The notes under the pieces were generated by a model. The model saw nothing but the letters and a program-made list of their open reading frames with translations. It searched no databases and had not been told where the DNA came from. From Haematobia irritans (lineage: Eukaryota > Arthropoda > Insecta > Diptera > Muscidae), in NCBI RefSeq assembly GCF_050003625.1, contig NC_134399.1, positions 41,432,671 through 41,496,670 on the forward strand: a stretch of DNA of 64,000 bases. The letters are read 5' to 3'. Positions within the stretch are counted from its first letter, which is position 1, and each line of letters starts with the position of its first letter. This document shows, one piece after another, positions 1-9,305 of the stretch. The translations under genes were made by a program, and so were the position numbers.

Positions 1-75
1 ATGGAAATAAAATGGATAAACTATATTGATGAAAATTTTTTCCTTTAGTTTCGAAGGCACTTTTTTCTGGGTGTA
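1..75. mobile_element. Terminus of a TA-flanked MITE-like element (family A)
   Basis: The stretch ends in ...cttttttctgggtgta. It closely matches the end of the copy at 7205-7280 and, inverted, the left end of the complete copy at 61541-62965. Only one end lies in the window, so its length is unknown. From 76 to 269 I see only AT-rich sequence with no gene. Confidence 0.6.
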
Positions 76-540
76 TTGAAATGCAATTTGTAAATATACG
101 TTGCCAATAAAGACACAACAAAATAAAAACAAACACAATTTACTTGAAGTAATTTCTTTTGGCATAAATGTTGAATGAAAAGAGTGCAGAAACAGGCCTA
201 TTAATTAAATTGAAAATTCTTCATTTTCTTTTCTTTTTTAGATTCGTAACAGCATACCATAAATCATAAACCAATTTTTTCCAAAAGGTTAGCGTCACTG
301 AATGTTACCTGTTAATTGAAGATTCCAAAATGAAGACGAATGAAGGGGTTGTTATTCTGTTTTCTTTCTTTATACACCATCACGAACTTAATTTTTTCTC
401 ACTAATTTAAAATAACAAGTATTTTATATATTTTATTTTTATTTATTATATTATTCTACTATATTATTTTTTAACAATCCCTTCGTATACCATAACAACG
501 CGATTCCAACTAAAAAAAAACAACCCAAGGGCAAACATAT

Positions 541-1143
541 TGTTACGTTTTTATATTTAGGCGTTTTTAATTACCCGACAATTAAAACACAGTTCTTTTA
601 AATAACGACAATCTACAATTTATTTACTATGACTTCACACTTTACAATTCGTTCACACTGAAGTTATTCGTTTGACGCTTTAATTAAGACTGACTCGTTA
701 GCAGCATGCGAGCGCTTTTATATATGACGGTGTGGCAATACGAGAACATTCTGGTAGCACTACAATATTCTGGCAACGCCAGAACATTCTTAGACAATGC
801 TAGAAGGATCTACGACCATTAAGTAATTCGTCTGGTGGCTGCCAAACACATACACACTCACATAGATATATGCTCGCATTACTACAACAACAATGACAAT
901 AGACAATGAGATGAAATGAGAAAGCAAAATAACAAAGCAAAGGGGTTGTTATTCTATGAGAGAGTAAGAACTAACATTTCGGTAAGCAAACAAAAGAACA
1001 TAAAAGAAATTCAGGAAAATACTAGAAAATGAATGGATGATTCCAACAAGTGATAGCGAAATTTTATCGTTACAATTCTAAATTTTAAATTAACGGAAAC
1101 TAATTTAAATAAACTTATATCTATAATTATCAAATTCGTAACA
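541..1143 (-). repeat. 3' LTR of Gypsy element 1
   Basis: 603 bp, beginning TGTTACG and ending CGTAACA, and reading the same as 6153-6755. It adjoins the polypurine tract at 1144-1154. Confidence 0.95.
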
Positions 1144-1154
1144 CTGCCTCCCGC
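1144..1154 (-). promoter_or_regulatory. Polypurine tract of element 1
   Basis: On the minus strand this reads gcgggaggcag immediately before the 3' LTR, the expected place for plus-strand priming. The same sequence lies at 47112-47122 in element 2. Confidence 0.8.
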
Positions 1155-4100
1155 TTAAGCCTGTTCGTCCCGAACAGGCACAGAACCTGTTCCGTAAGGA
1201 GCCAATCGTTCCAGATGTACAACTTTCATCTTTGATCTAGGGCTGTCGTCCTTCTGAATCCGGTATACAACATCATTGATCTTCTTGATGACTTTGTATG
1301 GGCCTTCCCACTGTGTTTGCAGTTTAGGACACAATCCTTTCCTTCGTTGCGGGTTAAATAGCAGAACCAATTCTTCTTCTTGGAAGCCTTCAGTATTTAC
1401 AGCACGATCGTATCTCGCCTTCATTCTGTTGCTGACCATTTTTATTTTGTTGCGCACTGATTCGTGAACTTCACCGAAAGTGTTTGGGATGTCGTTTCTG
1501 TTTTCTTCCATGGCGAGCTCATTAGGTTTAGCACCGAATATCAGATCACCAGGCAACTTCAACTCAGTTCCGAATAGAACATTGGCCGGTGTTCGAGAGG
1601 TGGAATCATGAATGGCAGATCTATACGACAGCAAAAACTTTGGTATATGCTCGTCCCAGTCCCTCTGGCCGTTGTCCACTACTTTTCGAAGATGTTCCTC
1701 CAGAGTGCGATTAAACCTTTCTACCATGCCATCGGATTGTGGATGTAATGGTGTAGTCCTCGTTTTCTTGATACCAAGGGATTCACACATCTCTTTGAAT
1801 ATGGCCGATTCAAAATTTCTTCCCTGGTCTGAGTGAATCTCGGACGGCACACCGTAGCGACATATCCAGTTTTTGTTGACAACATCCACAATCGTTTTTG
1901 CTTCTTGGTTTGGAATTGCATACACCTCCGGCCATTTGCTGAAGTAATCCATGACCACAAGGACATAACGGTTTCCAGAATCACTTACTGGGAAAGGGCC
2001 TGCCACGTCCATTGCTATTCTTTCAAACGGGGCTCCTGGTCTATATTCTTGCATAGGACCTCGACTTTTCCTTGTTGGACCTTTCGCCTTCATGCACTTC
2101 TCGCAATTGGCTACCCATTCAGCAATTGATTTCTGGCATCCAACCCAGTAGAATCGTTGCTTCACTTTCTCGGCGGTTTTGGTTATTCCCAGATGACCTC
2201 CACTGGGACCATTATGGAACTCCGCCAAAACATCTCTTATTTTGGAATCTGGAACGATGATCAAATTTCGGCTGCTCTTGCCATCTTCGCTTTCCCATTT
2301 ACGTTGCAGGGATCCATTGACTAGAACTAAACTATCCCATTGAGCCCAGTATGATTTCATAAGTGGACTTTCGGCTGCAATGTCTTTCTTACTGGGCTTC
2401 TTGTTCTCTTCCTTTGCCAAAATAATTTTGATCAAAATGGGATCTTTACGCTGTTCTGTTGGCCAGTCCACTCCAGATTCGACGTGTAACAGCCGAATAT
2501 CAACAATCTCCTCCTTGTGTTCAGCTTTCGAGCAGTGCTTGCATTCTATACTGCAAGGTCGACGTGACAAGGCGTCAGCGTTACCGTGTTTTCCACCTTT
2601 TCTATGCTCGATACTGAAATCATAGCTTTGGAGCCTCTCGATCCAACGTGCCAGTTGAGCTTCCGGATTCTTGAATTGGAGCAACCATCGTAGAGCTGAG
2701 TGATCAGTCCTGAGCAAGAAGTGTTGTCCATACAAATATTTATGATAATGTTTTACACTCTCTATGACGGCTAGCAGCTCTCGTCGCGTTACACAGTAGT
2801 TCTTTTCGGGCTTGGACAACGTTCGGCTGAAATATCCGATGACCTTCTCCTTGCCGTCTATCTGTTGGGATAGCACACCTCCAATACCATGCGCGCTAGC
2901 ATCTGTATCCAAAACAAATTTTTCGCCCGGAATAGGATACGCTAGAACAGGAGCTGAACATAAAAGTTCTTTTAAATGTTGGAATGAATCCTCCTGTTCG
3001 TCGCTCCACTGGAACTTCTGACCTTTTTGCGTCAATTTATGGAGACTAGCGGCGATGCTGGCGAAGTTTGGGACGAATCGTCGGTAATATGTACATAACC
3101 CAAGGAAACTTCTTAATTCGTGTAGATTTCGGGGTCGTGGCCAATCTCTGACAGCTTGGATTTTGTCTTCATCGGTGGATATGCCCTCTGCAGTCACATG
3201 ATGACCCAGGTATTTAACTTCCCGCTGGAAAAGGGAGCATTTCTTTGCGTTAATGCGTAGACCAGCGGCTGACAATTGCTGGATAACGTCTTTCAAGTTC
3301 TTAAGGTGCTCGTCAAATGTTTTGCCCATCACTATGATGTCGTCCAAGTATATCAAGCACGACTTCCAGTGCAACCCCTTCAGTACCCGCTCCATCAATC
3401 TTTCGAAGGTAGCCGGAGCGTTGCAGAGCCCGAACGGCATTACATTGAATTGCCAGAGACCGCCATTAACGCCAAAAGCCGTCTTTTCCTTGTCTTTCTC
3501 GGCGATCTCTACTTGCCAATATCCACTCTGCAAATCAAGCGTAGAAAACCATGTTGTTCCGGCTAGTGTGTCCAACGTGTCATCAATGCGTGGAAGCGGA
3601 TAACTGTCCTTTTTGGTGACATCATTCAGTTTTCTGTAGTCCACGCAGAATCGGGTACTTCCATCTTTCTTTTTGACCAGCACAACTGGGGAACACCAAG
3701 GACTTGATGATGGCTCGATCACTCCACTCTCCGCCATTTCCTTTATGAGCTTTTGAACTTCGTCTCTTTTTGCCAGGGGAACACTTCGTGGTGCCTGTTT
3801 TATGGGCTTTTCTTCTGCGGTTTTAATTTCATGTTTCACTACAGATGTTCTTCCTTGATTTCCCTTTTCAGAAGCAAAAGCACAGGCGTTTTTCCACAAC
3901 AATTGCTTGGCTTTATTTCTCTCTGACGGCGATAGATGACGTGTCCAAGCCTCGACATACGCTTCTAGATGTTTTCTCACTGCTCCATGTGTCTTTGATG
4001 AGTTGCCTTCCAAATTGACTATTGCCTCGGCTGGTGTACATTTGCCAATGTCAGAAAATTTTACAATTTGCTCGTGATTGTCAGACAAGTTCAAGACACG

Positions 4101-4745
4101 AACTGGTATTAGTCTCTCTTCGTTCGTTGTTACCAGGGCATTTGCTATCAAGATGTTGTTGCTTTTGTTTTCTGCTGGTTCAACAACCCACAATTGGCCG
4201 ACTTCACAATCTCCATTCATAGGAACCCATATAATTGCTTCGGCATTCGGTGGTATAGACTCTGACTGGCTCGTTGTCAAACGTCTGACAGGTGTATTCT
4301 CGTCGTATCCCACGTTTACCGTTATTTCGGCATCGCACCATGTCATTACACGACGCTTCATATCCAGATTGAGGCCAAAAGCAATCATGAAATCCGCTCC
4401 AATTATAACTTCGTCTACAATATCGGCCACAATGAAATCATAAGTAACGGATTTGTTAGCAATAGTTAATTTTACGGTGACCTTTCCATATACGGTTGCG
4501 GGTTCCCCTGTAGCCGTGCGTAGCTTGACTCCAATCAGTGGTGTAACTTTTCCTTTTACTAAATCAGATCTAATGATAGACTTTGATGCACCAGTATCCA
4601 ACGTCAAAGTACGCTTGTCGCCATTAATAACACCCGCAATAGTTAAATTGTTATTTTTCTGTTGAACTATTGCTATGGAGATGGTGGGGCCATCGTCTGT
4701 GGGAGCCAGCTCTTGCCCCGCTGAACTAGCTCGATTTAGTTTAAA
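1155..4745 (-). CDS. pol: Gypsy Pol polyprotein (PR-RT-RNase H-IN), made by -1 frameshift
   Basis: The open frame runs from the slippery heptamer (4745-4739) to the stop at 1155-1157. Numbering from the leucine codon at 4607, I see the protease LDTGAS (3-8) with IGAD (69-72); the RT with LDLQSGYW (~357) and catalytic YLDD (420-423); RNase H with LDTDAS (~566), RRELLA, RTDHS and NADALS; and integrase with an HHCC zinc site (H798, H805, C835, C838) and D867, D927, E963, the last two 35 residues apart. All catalytic residues are present and there are no stops. Pol has no convincing start codon of its own: its frame is -1 relative to gag, with overlap at the gag stop. Pol therefore probably exists only as a Gag-Pol fusion. 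The enzyme set supports reverse transcription and integration of the element. Confidence 0.92.
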   Translation of the reverse strand, partial: FKLNRASSAGQELAPTDDGPTISIAIVQQKNNNLTIAGVINGDKRTLTLDTGASKSIIRSDLVKGKVTPLIGVKLRTATGEPATVYGKVTVKLTIANKSVTYDFIVADIVDEVIIGADFMIAFGLNLDMKRRVMTWCDAEITVNVGYDENTPVRRLTTSQSESIPPNAEAIIWVPMNGDCEVGQLWVVEPAENKSNNILIANALVTTNEERLIPVRVLNLSDNHEQIVKFSDIGKCTPAEAIVNLEGNSSKTHGAVRKHLEAYVEAWTRHLSPSERNKAKQLLWKNACAFASEKGNQGRTSVVKHEIKTAEEKPIKQAPRSVPLAKRDEVQKLIKEMAESGVIEPSSSPWCSPVVLVKKKDGSTRFCVDYRKLNDVTKKDSYPLPRIDDTLDTLAGTTWFSTLDLQSGYWQVEIAEKDKEKTAFGVNGGLWQFNVMPFGLCNAPATFERLMERVLKGLHWKSCLIYLDDIIVMGKTFDEHLKNLKDVIQQLSAAGLRINAKKCSLFQREVKYLGHHVTAEGISTDEDKIQAVRDWPRPRNLHELRSFLGLCTYYRRFVPNFASIAASLHKLTQKGQKFQWSDEQEDSFQHLKELLCSAPVLAYPIPGEKFVLDTDASAHGIGGVLSQQIDGKEKVIGYFSRTLSKPEKNYCVTRRELLAVIESVKHYHKYLYGQHFLLRTDHSALRWLLQFKNPEAQLARWIERLQSYDFSIEHRKGGKHGNADALSRRPCSIECKHCSKAEHKEEIVDIRLLHVESGVDWPTEQRKDPILIKIILAKEENKKPSKKDIAAESPLMKSYWAQWDSLVLVNGSLQRKWESEDGKSSRNLIIVPDSKIRDVLAEFHNGPSGGHLGITKTAEKVKQRFYWVGCQKSIAEWVANCEKCMKAKGPTRKSRGPMQEYRPGAPFERIAMDVAGPFPVSDSGNRYVLVVMDYFSKWPEVYAIPNQEAKTIVDVVNKNWICRYGVPSEIHSDQGRNFESAIFKEMCESLGIKKTRTTPLHPQSDGMVERFNRTLEEHLRKVVDNGQRDWDEHIPKFLLSYRSAIHDSTSRTPANVLFGTELKLPGDLIFGAKPNELAMEENRNDIPNTFGEVHESVRNKIKMVSNRMKARYDRAVNTEGFQEEELVLLFNPQRRKGLCPKLQTQWEGPYKVIKKINDVVYRIQKDDSPRSKMKVVHLERLAPYGTGSVPVRDEQA

Positions 4746-6112
4746 GATGACTCACTTGACTGTGGGGTCACCTTCTTATGGCTATTGTTTAATGGAGATG
4801 GTGATGTGGACCTTGACCGTTTGCGTCGTGCTTTGCATTCTCGAGCTAGATGTCCCGGCTTATCACAGTTATAGCATTTGATCCGGGATTTATTTGCCTC
4901 TTGCTTCATTTCTTGCATTGCCTGCTTCATGGCCTCTTTCATCGACTCAATAACGGACTTTGATTCATCACACTCTGTCTCTACTTTACGTACTTTGTGA
5001 ATTTGAGGCCGCGCTAGCAATCTCGCAGTCTCCTGTGCAAGTGCGAATGTTACTGTTTCAGCGAATGTAGCCTTTTGTGACGCATATGTTGCACATTTTA
5101 TATCTGGGTCTCGAATTCCATTGACGAAGGTTTCAATCTTGATGCGGTCCACAAGAGGATGACTCTCACCTGGGTATGTCAAAAGCACTAGCCGCTCAAG
5201 TTCTGTTGCGAAATCTTGTAGGGTTTCATTCGATTTCTGGATTCTTCCTCTCAATTCCATTCTGAAGATGTCCTGCTTGTGCTCTCCACCATACTTGCGT
5301 TGAAGTGCCGCTATTACTTCATTATAGTTATTTCTAGAAGCAGCGGGAATGCTTTGTATCACATCAGCAGCATTGCCCTTTAATGCCAATAGAAGTTCAA
5401 TTGCTTTATCATCGTCATTCCACAAATTTCTACAAGCAACCATTTCGAATTGGAATTTGAAGACATCAAATGACGTTGAGCCATCGAAAACAGGAGTTTT
5501 GATTTTTGAGCCCTCGATGACGCGCACTGGACCACCTTTAATTTCCAGCTCTGACATTTTTTTCTCGATGTGCAGAAACTTCTCATCATGAACCATAATT
5601 TTCTCATCCACGGAAAGAACTTTCTTATCCAATTCCACAATTTGATTTTCTATATGGTCCACACGTTTCTCCATGCCTTCAGAAATTTGTTGCAATTTTT
5701 CGTTGACCATTCTAGAATTTTCGTCGAATTTTTCTTCCAATTTTCTAGAATTTTCTTCCATTTTTCTAGAATTTTCTTCCATTTTTCTAGAATTTTCTTC
5801 CATTTTTCTAGAATTCTCATCCATGATTTTTCTAGAGTTTTCTTCCATCATTTTGCTCAAAACATTGAGCATTGATGTGTAATCCACAACACTCGAAGCC
5901 ACAGATGGAGTTTCTACACTGCTTGTATTGACGAGTATTGATTCATCAATGTCCTCCTTATAATCAAACTCATGCGTCGCAATGTCCATATTACGCCGTT
6001 CAAACTCTTCCAGTAGACGCTTTTGAAGCTGGGCCTTATTGCCTGTTGTCGGCAGCTCCAGTTTGCTCAATTCCTTTTTTAAGTCTTCCACACGAAGCTC
6101 ATTAAACTTCAT
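4736..6112 (-). CDS. gag: Gypsy Gag with SAP-like N-terminus, heptad coiled coil and CCHC knuckle
   Basis: 458 residues. The ATG lies at 6112-6110, about 20 nt after the primer-binding site. Residues ~2-38 (LRVEDLKKELSKLELPTTG and following) resemble a SAP DNA-binding motif. Residues ~85-125 hold tandem MEENSRK heptads predicting a coiled coil. A retrotransposon Gag capsid-like region follows, and a single zinc knuckle CYNCDKPGHLAREC (C-x2-C-x4-H-x4-C) with a basic tail lies near the C-terminus. Gag forms the virus-like particle and the knuckle would bind element RNA. The frame ends ...SSLN-stop, where the last two sense codons lie in the -1 frameshift site. The SAP assignment is by eye. Confidence 0.9.
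   Translation of the reverse strand: MKFNELRVEDLKKELSKLELPTTGNKAQLQKRLLEEFERRNMDIATHEFDYKEDIDESILVNTSSVETPSVASSVVDYTSMLNVLSKMMEENSRKIMDENSRKMEENSRKMEENSRKMEENSRKLEEKFDENSRMVNEKLQQISEGMEKRVDHIENQIVELDKKVLSVDEKIMVHDEKFLHIEKKMSELEIKGGPVRVIEGSKIKTPVFDGSTSFDVFKFQFEMVACRNLWNDDDKAIELLLALKGNAADVIQSIPAASRNNYNEVIAALQRKYGGEHKQDIFRMELRGRIQKSNETLQDFATELERLVLLTYPGESHPLVDRIKIETFVNGIRDPDIKCATYASQKATFAETVTFALAQETARLLARPQIHKVRKVETECDESKSVIESMKEAMKQAMQEMKQEANKSRIKCYNCDKPGHLARECKARRKRSRSTSPSPLNNSHKKVTPQSSESSLN
4739..4745 (-). promoter_or_regulatory. Programmed -1 frameshift heptamer T TTA AAC
   Basis: In the gag frame the last codons are TTA AAC followed at once by TAA (4738-4736). The heptamer fits the X XXY YYZ rule, and slipping back one base gives TTT AAA and enters the open pol frame. 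It is the expected gag-pol junction. I did not establish a downstream pseudoknot. Confidence 0.8.
5738..5850 (-). repeat. 21-bp tandem repeat coding the Gag MEENSRK heptads
   Basis: On the plus strand the motif tctagaattttcttccattt recurs about five times in register with the reading frame. Each unit codes one coiled-coil heptad. Confidence 0.85.
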
Positions 6113-6132
6113 TGTAGATTGTTTTTTTCGTT

Positions 6133-6150
6133 ATTCCACTTCTGACACCA
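6133..6150 (-). promoter_or_regulatory. tRNA primer-binding site of element 1
   Basis: The minus strand reads TGGTGTCAGAAGTGGAAT two bases after the 5' LTR. TGG at the start pairs with a tRNA CCA end. From memory it best resembles the 3' end of an insect leucine tRNA; the isoacceptor is unconfirmed. Confidence 0.75.
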
Positions 6151-6152
6151 AT

Positions 6153-6755
6153 TGTTACGTTTTTATATTTAGGCGTTTTTAATTACCCGACAATTAAAAC
6201 ACAGTTCTTTTAAATAACGACAATCTACAATTTATTTACTATGACTTCACACTTTACAATTCGTTCACACTGAAGTTATTCGTTTGACGCTTTAATTAAG
6301 ACTGACTCGTTAGCAGCATGCGAGCGCTTTTATATATGACGGTGTGGCAATACGAGAACATTCTGGTAGCACTACAATATTCTGGCAACGCCAGAACATT
6401 CTTAGACAATGCTAGAAGGATCTACGACCATTAAGTAATTCGTCTGGTGGCTGCCAAACACATACACACTCACATAGATATATGCTCGCATTACTACAAC
6501 AACAATGACAATAGACAATGAGATGAAATGAGAAAGCAAAATAACAAAGCAAAGGGGTTGTTATTCTATGAGAGAGTAAGAACTAACATTTCGGTAAGCA
6601 AACAAAAGAACATAAAAGAAATTCAGGAAAATACTAGAAAATGAATGGATGATTCCAACAAGTGATAGCGAAATTTTATCGTTACAATTCTAAATTTTAA
6701 ATTAACGGAAACTAATTTAAATAAACTTATATCTATAATTATCAAATTCGTAACA
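6153..6755 (-). repeat. 5' LTR of Gypsy element 1
   Basis: 603 bp, reading the same as 541-1143. In the transcription direction it contains a TATA-like box (6336-6327), an initiator-like AGTC repeat (6308-6300) and an AATAAA (6236-6231). Confidence 0.95.
6300..6336 (-). promoter_or_regulatory. LTR core promoter: TATA box and initiator
   Basis: TATATAAAAG (6336-6327) lies about 28-30 nt before GAGTCAGTC (6308-6300). Element 2 has the same arrangement (TATATAAG, then AGTCAGTC), which supports these as the core promoter. Confidence 0.6.
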
Positions 6756-7360
6756 ATATCAATTACTTCGATGATAGGTATCGGCAGGTAGATAAAAGAA
6801 ATATAGGAAAATTTCCTATATTCTAACAAGTGTTTCTCCTTAAGTTTTAAAATGATTGAATATTTCTTAGTACGAATGACCTAAAAGTGTTATGCCAAGT
6901 GTTATTCGTATGTATGATAAACATTCTGTAATAAAGGAAGTCAGAGTTATCATTTTATAAGAAATTTTTACTAAATTTGAGGAAACTTGGTTTTAGTTCA
7001 TATTTTGTTTATTTTTACGAATGCTTTGTTATCAGTGAATAAAATTTTCTTGTTCAGTAGTAAATTCTTATACCCAGCGAAGAAAACAGTATTAGTAAAA
7101 TTCCATGCCTTATTCTAGTTAATGAACTACTCCTAACTGCTTTCAGTTTAGGATTTTTTTACTGAAGCAAGTAAATTTTATTATTTTAAACAATAATTTA
7201 ACTTAATGGAAATAAATTGTCTAAACTAAATTGATGAACATTTCTTCCTTTAGTTCCGAAGGCACTTTTTTCTGGGTGTAGCGAAATAATCCCACGGCCT
7301 TAAGAGAATAATGTATGCTTTTAGTATGAATCAATTTGATTTTTTGCTAAAGCACCTATT

Positions 7361-7500
7361 TTATTGGACAACTTTGATGACATCGTTCAATATAATTCCT
7401 ATAAATAAAAATAGTTTACAAAATTTTATTTTATTGGACAACTTTGATGACATCGTTCAATATAATTCCTATAAATAAAAATAGTTTACAAAATAAAATT
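7361..7500. repeat. Two-copy 70-bp tandem duplication
   Basis: 7361-7430 and 7431-7500 are nearly identical, differing only in the last few bases. They lie in otherwise featureless AT-rich sequence (7281-7860). A short palindrome around gagatatcc follows at about 7508-7560. Confidence 0.85.
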
Positions 7501-7861
7501 TTTGTTATGTCATGTTTCTGAGATATCCTTATAAACATATATGGATATCTCAGAGACTGTTTTATTAAAAAAATTAACCTCTTTTTCTCTCATCAAATGT
7601 AAATTTTAGTGTAAACTAGTGTAATTACTAATTGTTTTTTTTTTACTTTTCATTACAGATTGTCTTAACATTGTTATGTTGTATCCGCGTGTATAAGGCT
7701 AAAGAAGAAAAACAAACGAAAATAAATCCTAGACAATAATCCAACTCAACTTCCAATACTTTGATGGAATTCAATTTATTTCACACATTTTATAAATGTA
7801 GAAGTTAAAGTATTAAATGATTTACGGGTTTTATTTCAACATATCGTTAAAAAACGACAAA

Positions 7862-8156
7862 TTGTGTTTCTGGGACAACAAACATTTGTAGTTGTTATAT
7901 CAGTAAAAATGTTAGCTATTTCAACTAACGCAGTTTGCTACTTTAGCAGCGATGTTTGTCAAAAACTTTTAGCAAACACGTTTGCTAATTCAGCAGCATT
8001 TGTTTGCTATTTTAGCTGTAAAAAATGTTTGCTGTTCCAACTAACGAATGTTTGCTGAAACAACTACATGCTACTGCTGTCCCTTTTTCAGCAAACAAAA
8101 ACTGCTGTTTTAGCAAACATTTTTGCTATTATGAGTAACAACATTTTTTGGGTGTA
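7862..8156. mobile_element. Probable MITE rich in gcaaac/gtttgc motifs
   Basis: The stretch has many inverted motifs (tttgctg, cagcaaac) and ends in ttttttgggtgta, a terminus like those of the TA-type MITEs here. Similar motifs occur at 40318-40420. A matching left TIR was not found. Confidence 0.35.
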
Positions 8157-8157
8157 G

Positions 8158-8998
8158 TCACAGTTCAGTCCTCAAAATAATTCCAGATTTCCCTAACGTA
8201 GTGGATTACACTCTGACGAAACCACTTTTCGACAAAAAATTTGAAACTCTAATTCCCAACAGTGAGGCGTGGTTTACACAAAGTCGTAAACCTATTGCAA
8301 AACCCCTAATTTTGAATAGAAGAAATCCTGAACATTTTTTAAATTAGTTTGACAGCATTCGCTGTGAGTTTCTGCAGAAATTTGTGAAAGTTTTCCCACG
8401 GTCATGCCTATTTTCTTAGGTGGTATCGAAATTCCCGTTGGTGAGTGTGCAAAATACCTTGGGGTTATATTGGACAGGAGACTGAACTTAAAGCTAAGTA
8501 AGGACGAGAAAATCCACGGTTACCCTGTACTCGTGCAAAAGCCAATAGGGAAAATGTGGGGACTGAAACCGAAAATTGTGAACATTTCTAAGAATTGAAA
8601 CTTTTTCGCACATACAATCGTCTTGCATATCATCGAATTCGCTGCCTAGCTGACGCGACTAAAGTATTTTGAGTTTGCGACTTTTGTTACTTTTTCTACA
8701 TTTACGACATGTATGTGACGTTTACAACTTTGCGACAGTCGCAAACCTAAACAAGTTTGATACAGACCATCTCTGACACAGACCCCGGGGAATAAACGAT
8801 ATATAGATTTCTACACTGATGGCTCCAAATTGGATGTACAAGTGGGTTTCGGAGTATATTCTAAAGATCTGGAAATTCGAATAGCGAAAAGATTACCTAA
8901 TCACTGTAGTGTTTTTCAGACTGAAGTATTAACAATAAGGGAGGGTGGTGAATTGGCTGAGAAGTAATGTTCCAATAAATATTGGCACTAACATATAC
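8158..8998 (+). pseudogene. Scrambled fragments of a non-LTR retrotransposon ORF2
   Basis: Three blocks match the element at 18800-22190 but in altered order. 8158-8275 matches the linker before RNase H (~21058-21170). 8395-8600 matches the RT C-terminal region (~20620-20810). 8781-8998 matches the RNase H start, including FYTDGS (~21175-21390). The blocks are separated by unrelated sequence and carry stops, so this is a dead, rearranged relic. Confidence 0.8.
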
Positions 8999-9305
8999 TA
9001 CAGAATAAAATAATTGAAGTGAATTGAATTCATATGTGGAAATATTTTATTGAACTTTTTTCATTCACGTGGACAAATCTTACATATTTGTGGTAATCCA
9101 TTTACTTCAACGTTAGAACTGCTTACTTACGTTTTTTTAATTCAGTTTTATTTATTTATATAGGCGCATATTTTCTTCATTAAAAGACATTTTTTACTAA
9201 CATATTAAATATATTTATTAAAAATCAACAGCATCGACTGGCCTTAAAATATTAGTTTATTATTCCACTATTTCCAATTTCCATGTTATGTTACTTTTTC
9301 TCAAC
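8999..9305 (-). repeat. Copy of the inner part of family A
   Basis: Read on the minus strand, this resembles about 62450-62790 inside the complete family A element. The shared blocks lie around atttccaatttcc and the AT-rich run with tattaataaa-like words. It is repeat sequence with no ORF of note. Confidence 0.45.

Larger units (their letters stand above)
541..6755 (-). mobile_element. Complete Ty3/Gypsy LTR retrotransposon (element 1)
   Basis: A 6215-bp element on the minus strand is bounded by two 603-bp LTRs (541-1143 and 6153-6755) that begin TGTTACG and end CGTAACA. It is flanked by the 4-bp target duplication atat (537-540 and 6756-6759). In transcription order it holds the 5' LTR, primer-binding site, gag, a -1 frameshift site, pol (protease, RT, RNase H, integrase) and a polypurine tract next to the 3' LTR. 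No envelope ORF exists: pol stops 11 bp before the LTR. The LTRs look identical by eye, so the insertion should be recent. Domain order PR-RT-RH-IN places it in Ty3/Gypsy. A relative lies at 43556-47718. Confidence 0.95.
270..7280 (-). mobile_element. Family A MITE-like element, split by a Gypsy element
   Basis: Segments 270-540 and 6756-7280, read on the minus strand, align almost continuously with 61541-62405, including the TIR-like end tacacccagaaaaaagtg at 7280. The LTR element at 541-6755 interrupts the alignment. No coding capacity is seen. It is a non-autonomous repeat with a TA-type terminus, and its exact inner end near 270 is uncertain. Confidence 0.6.

Noticed and set aside
1144..1154. 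Envelope gene between pol and the 3' LTR
   Set aside because: Pol stops 11 bp before the LTR in both Gypsy elements, so there is no room for one.
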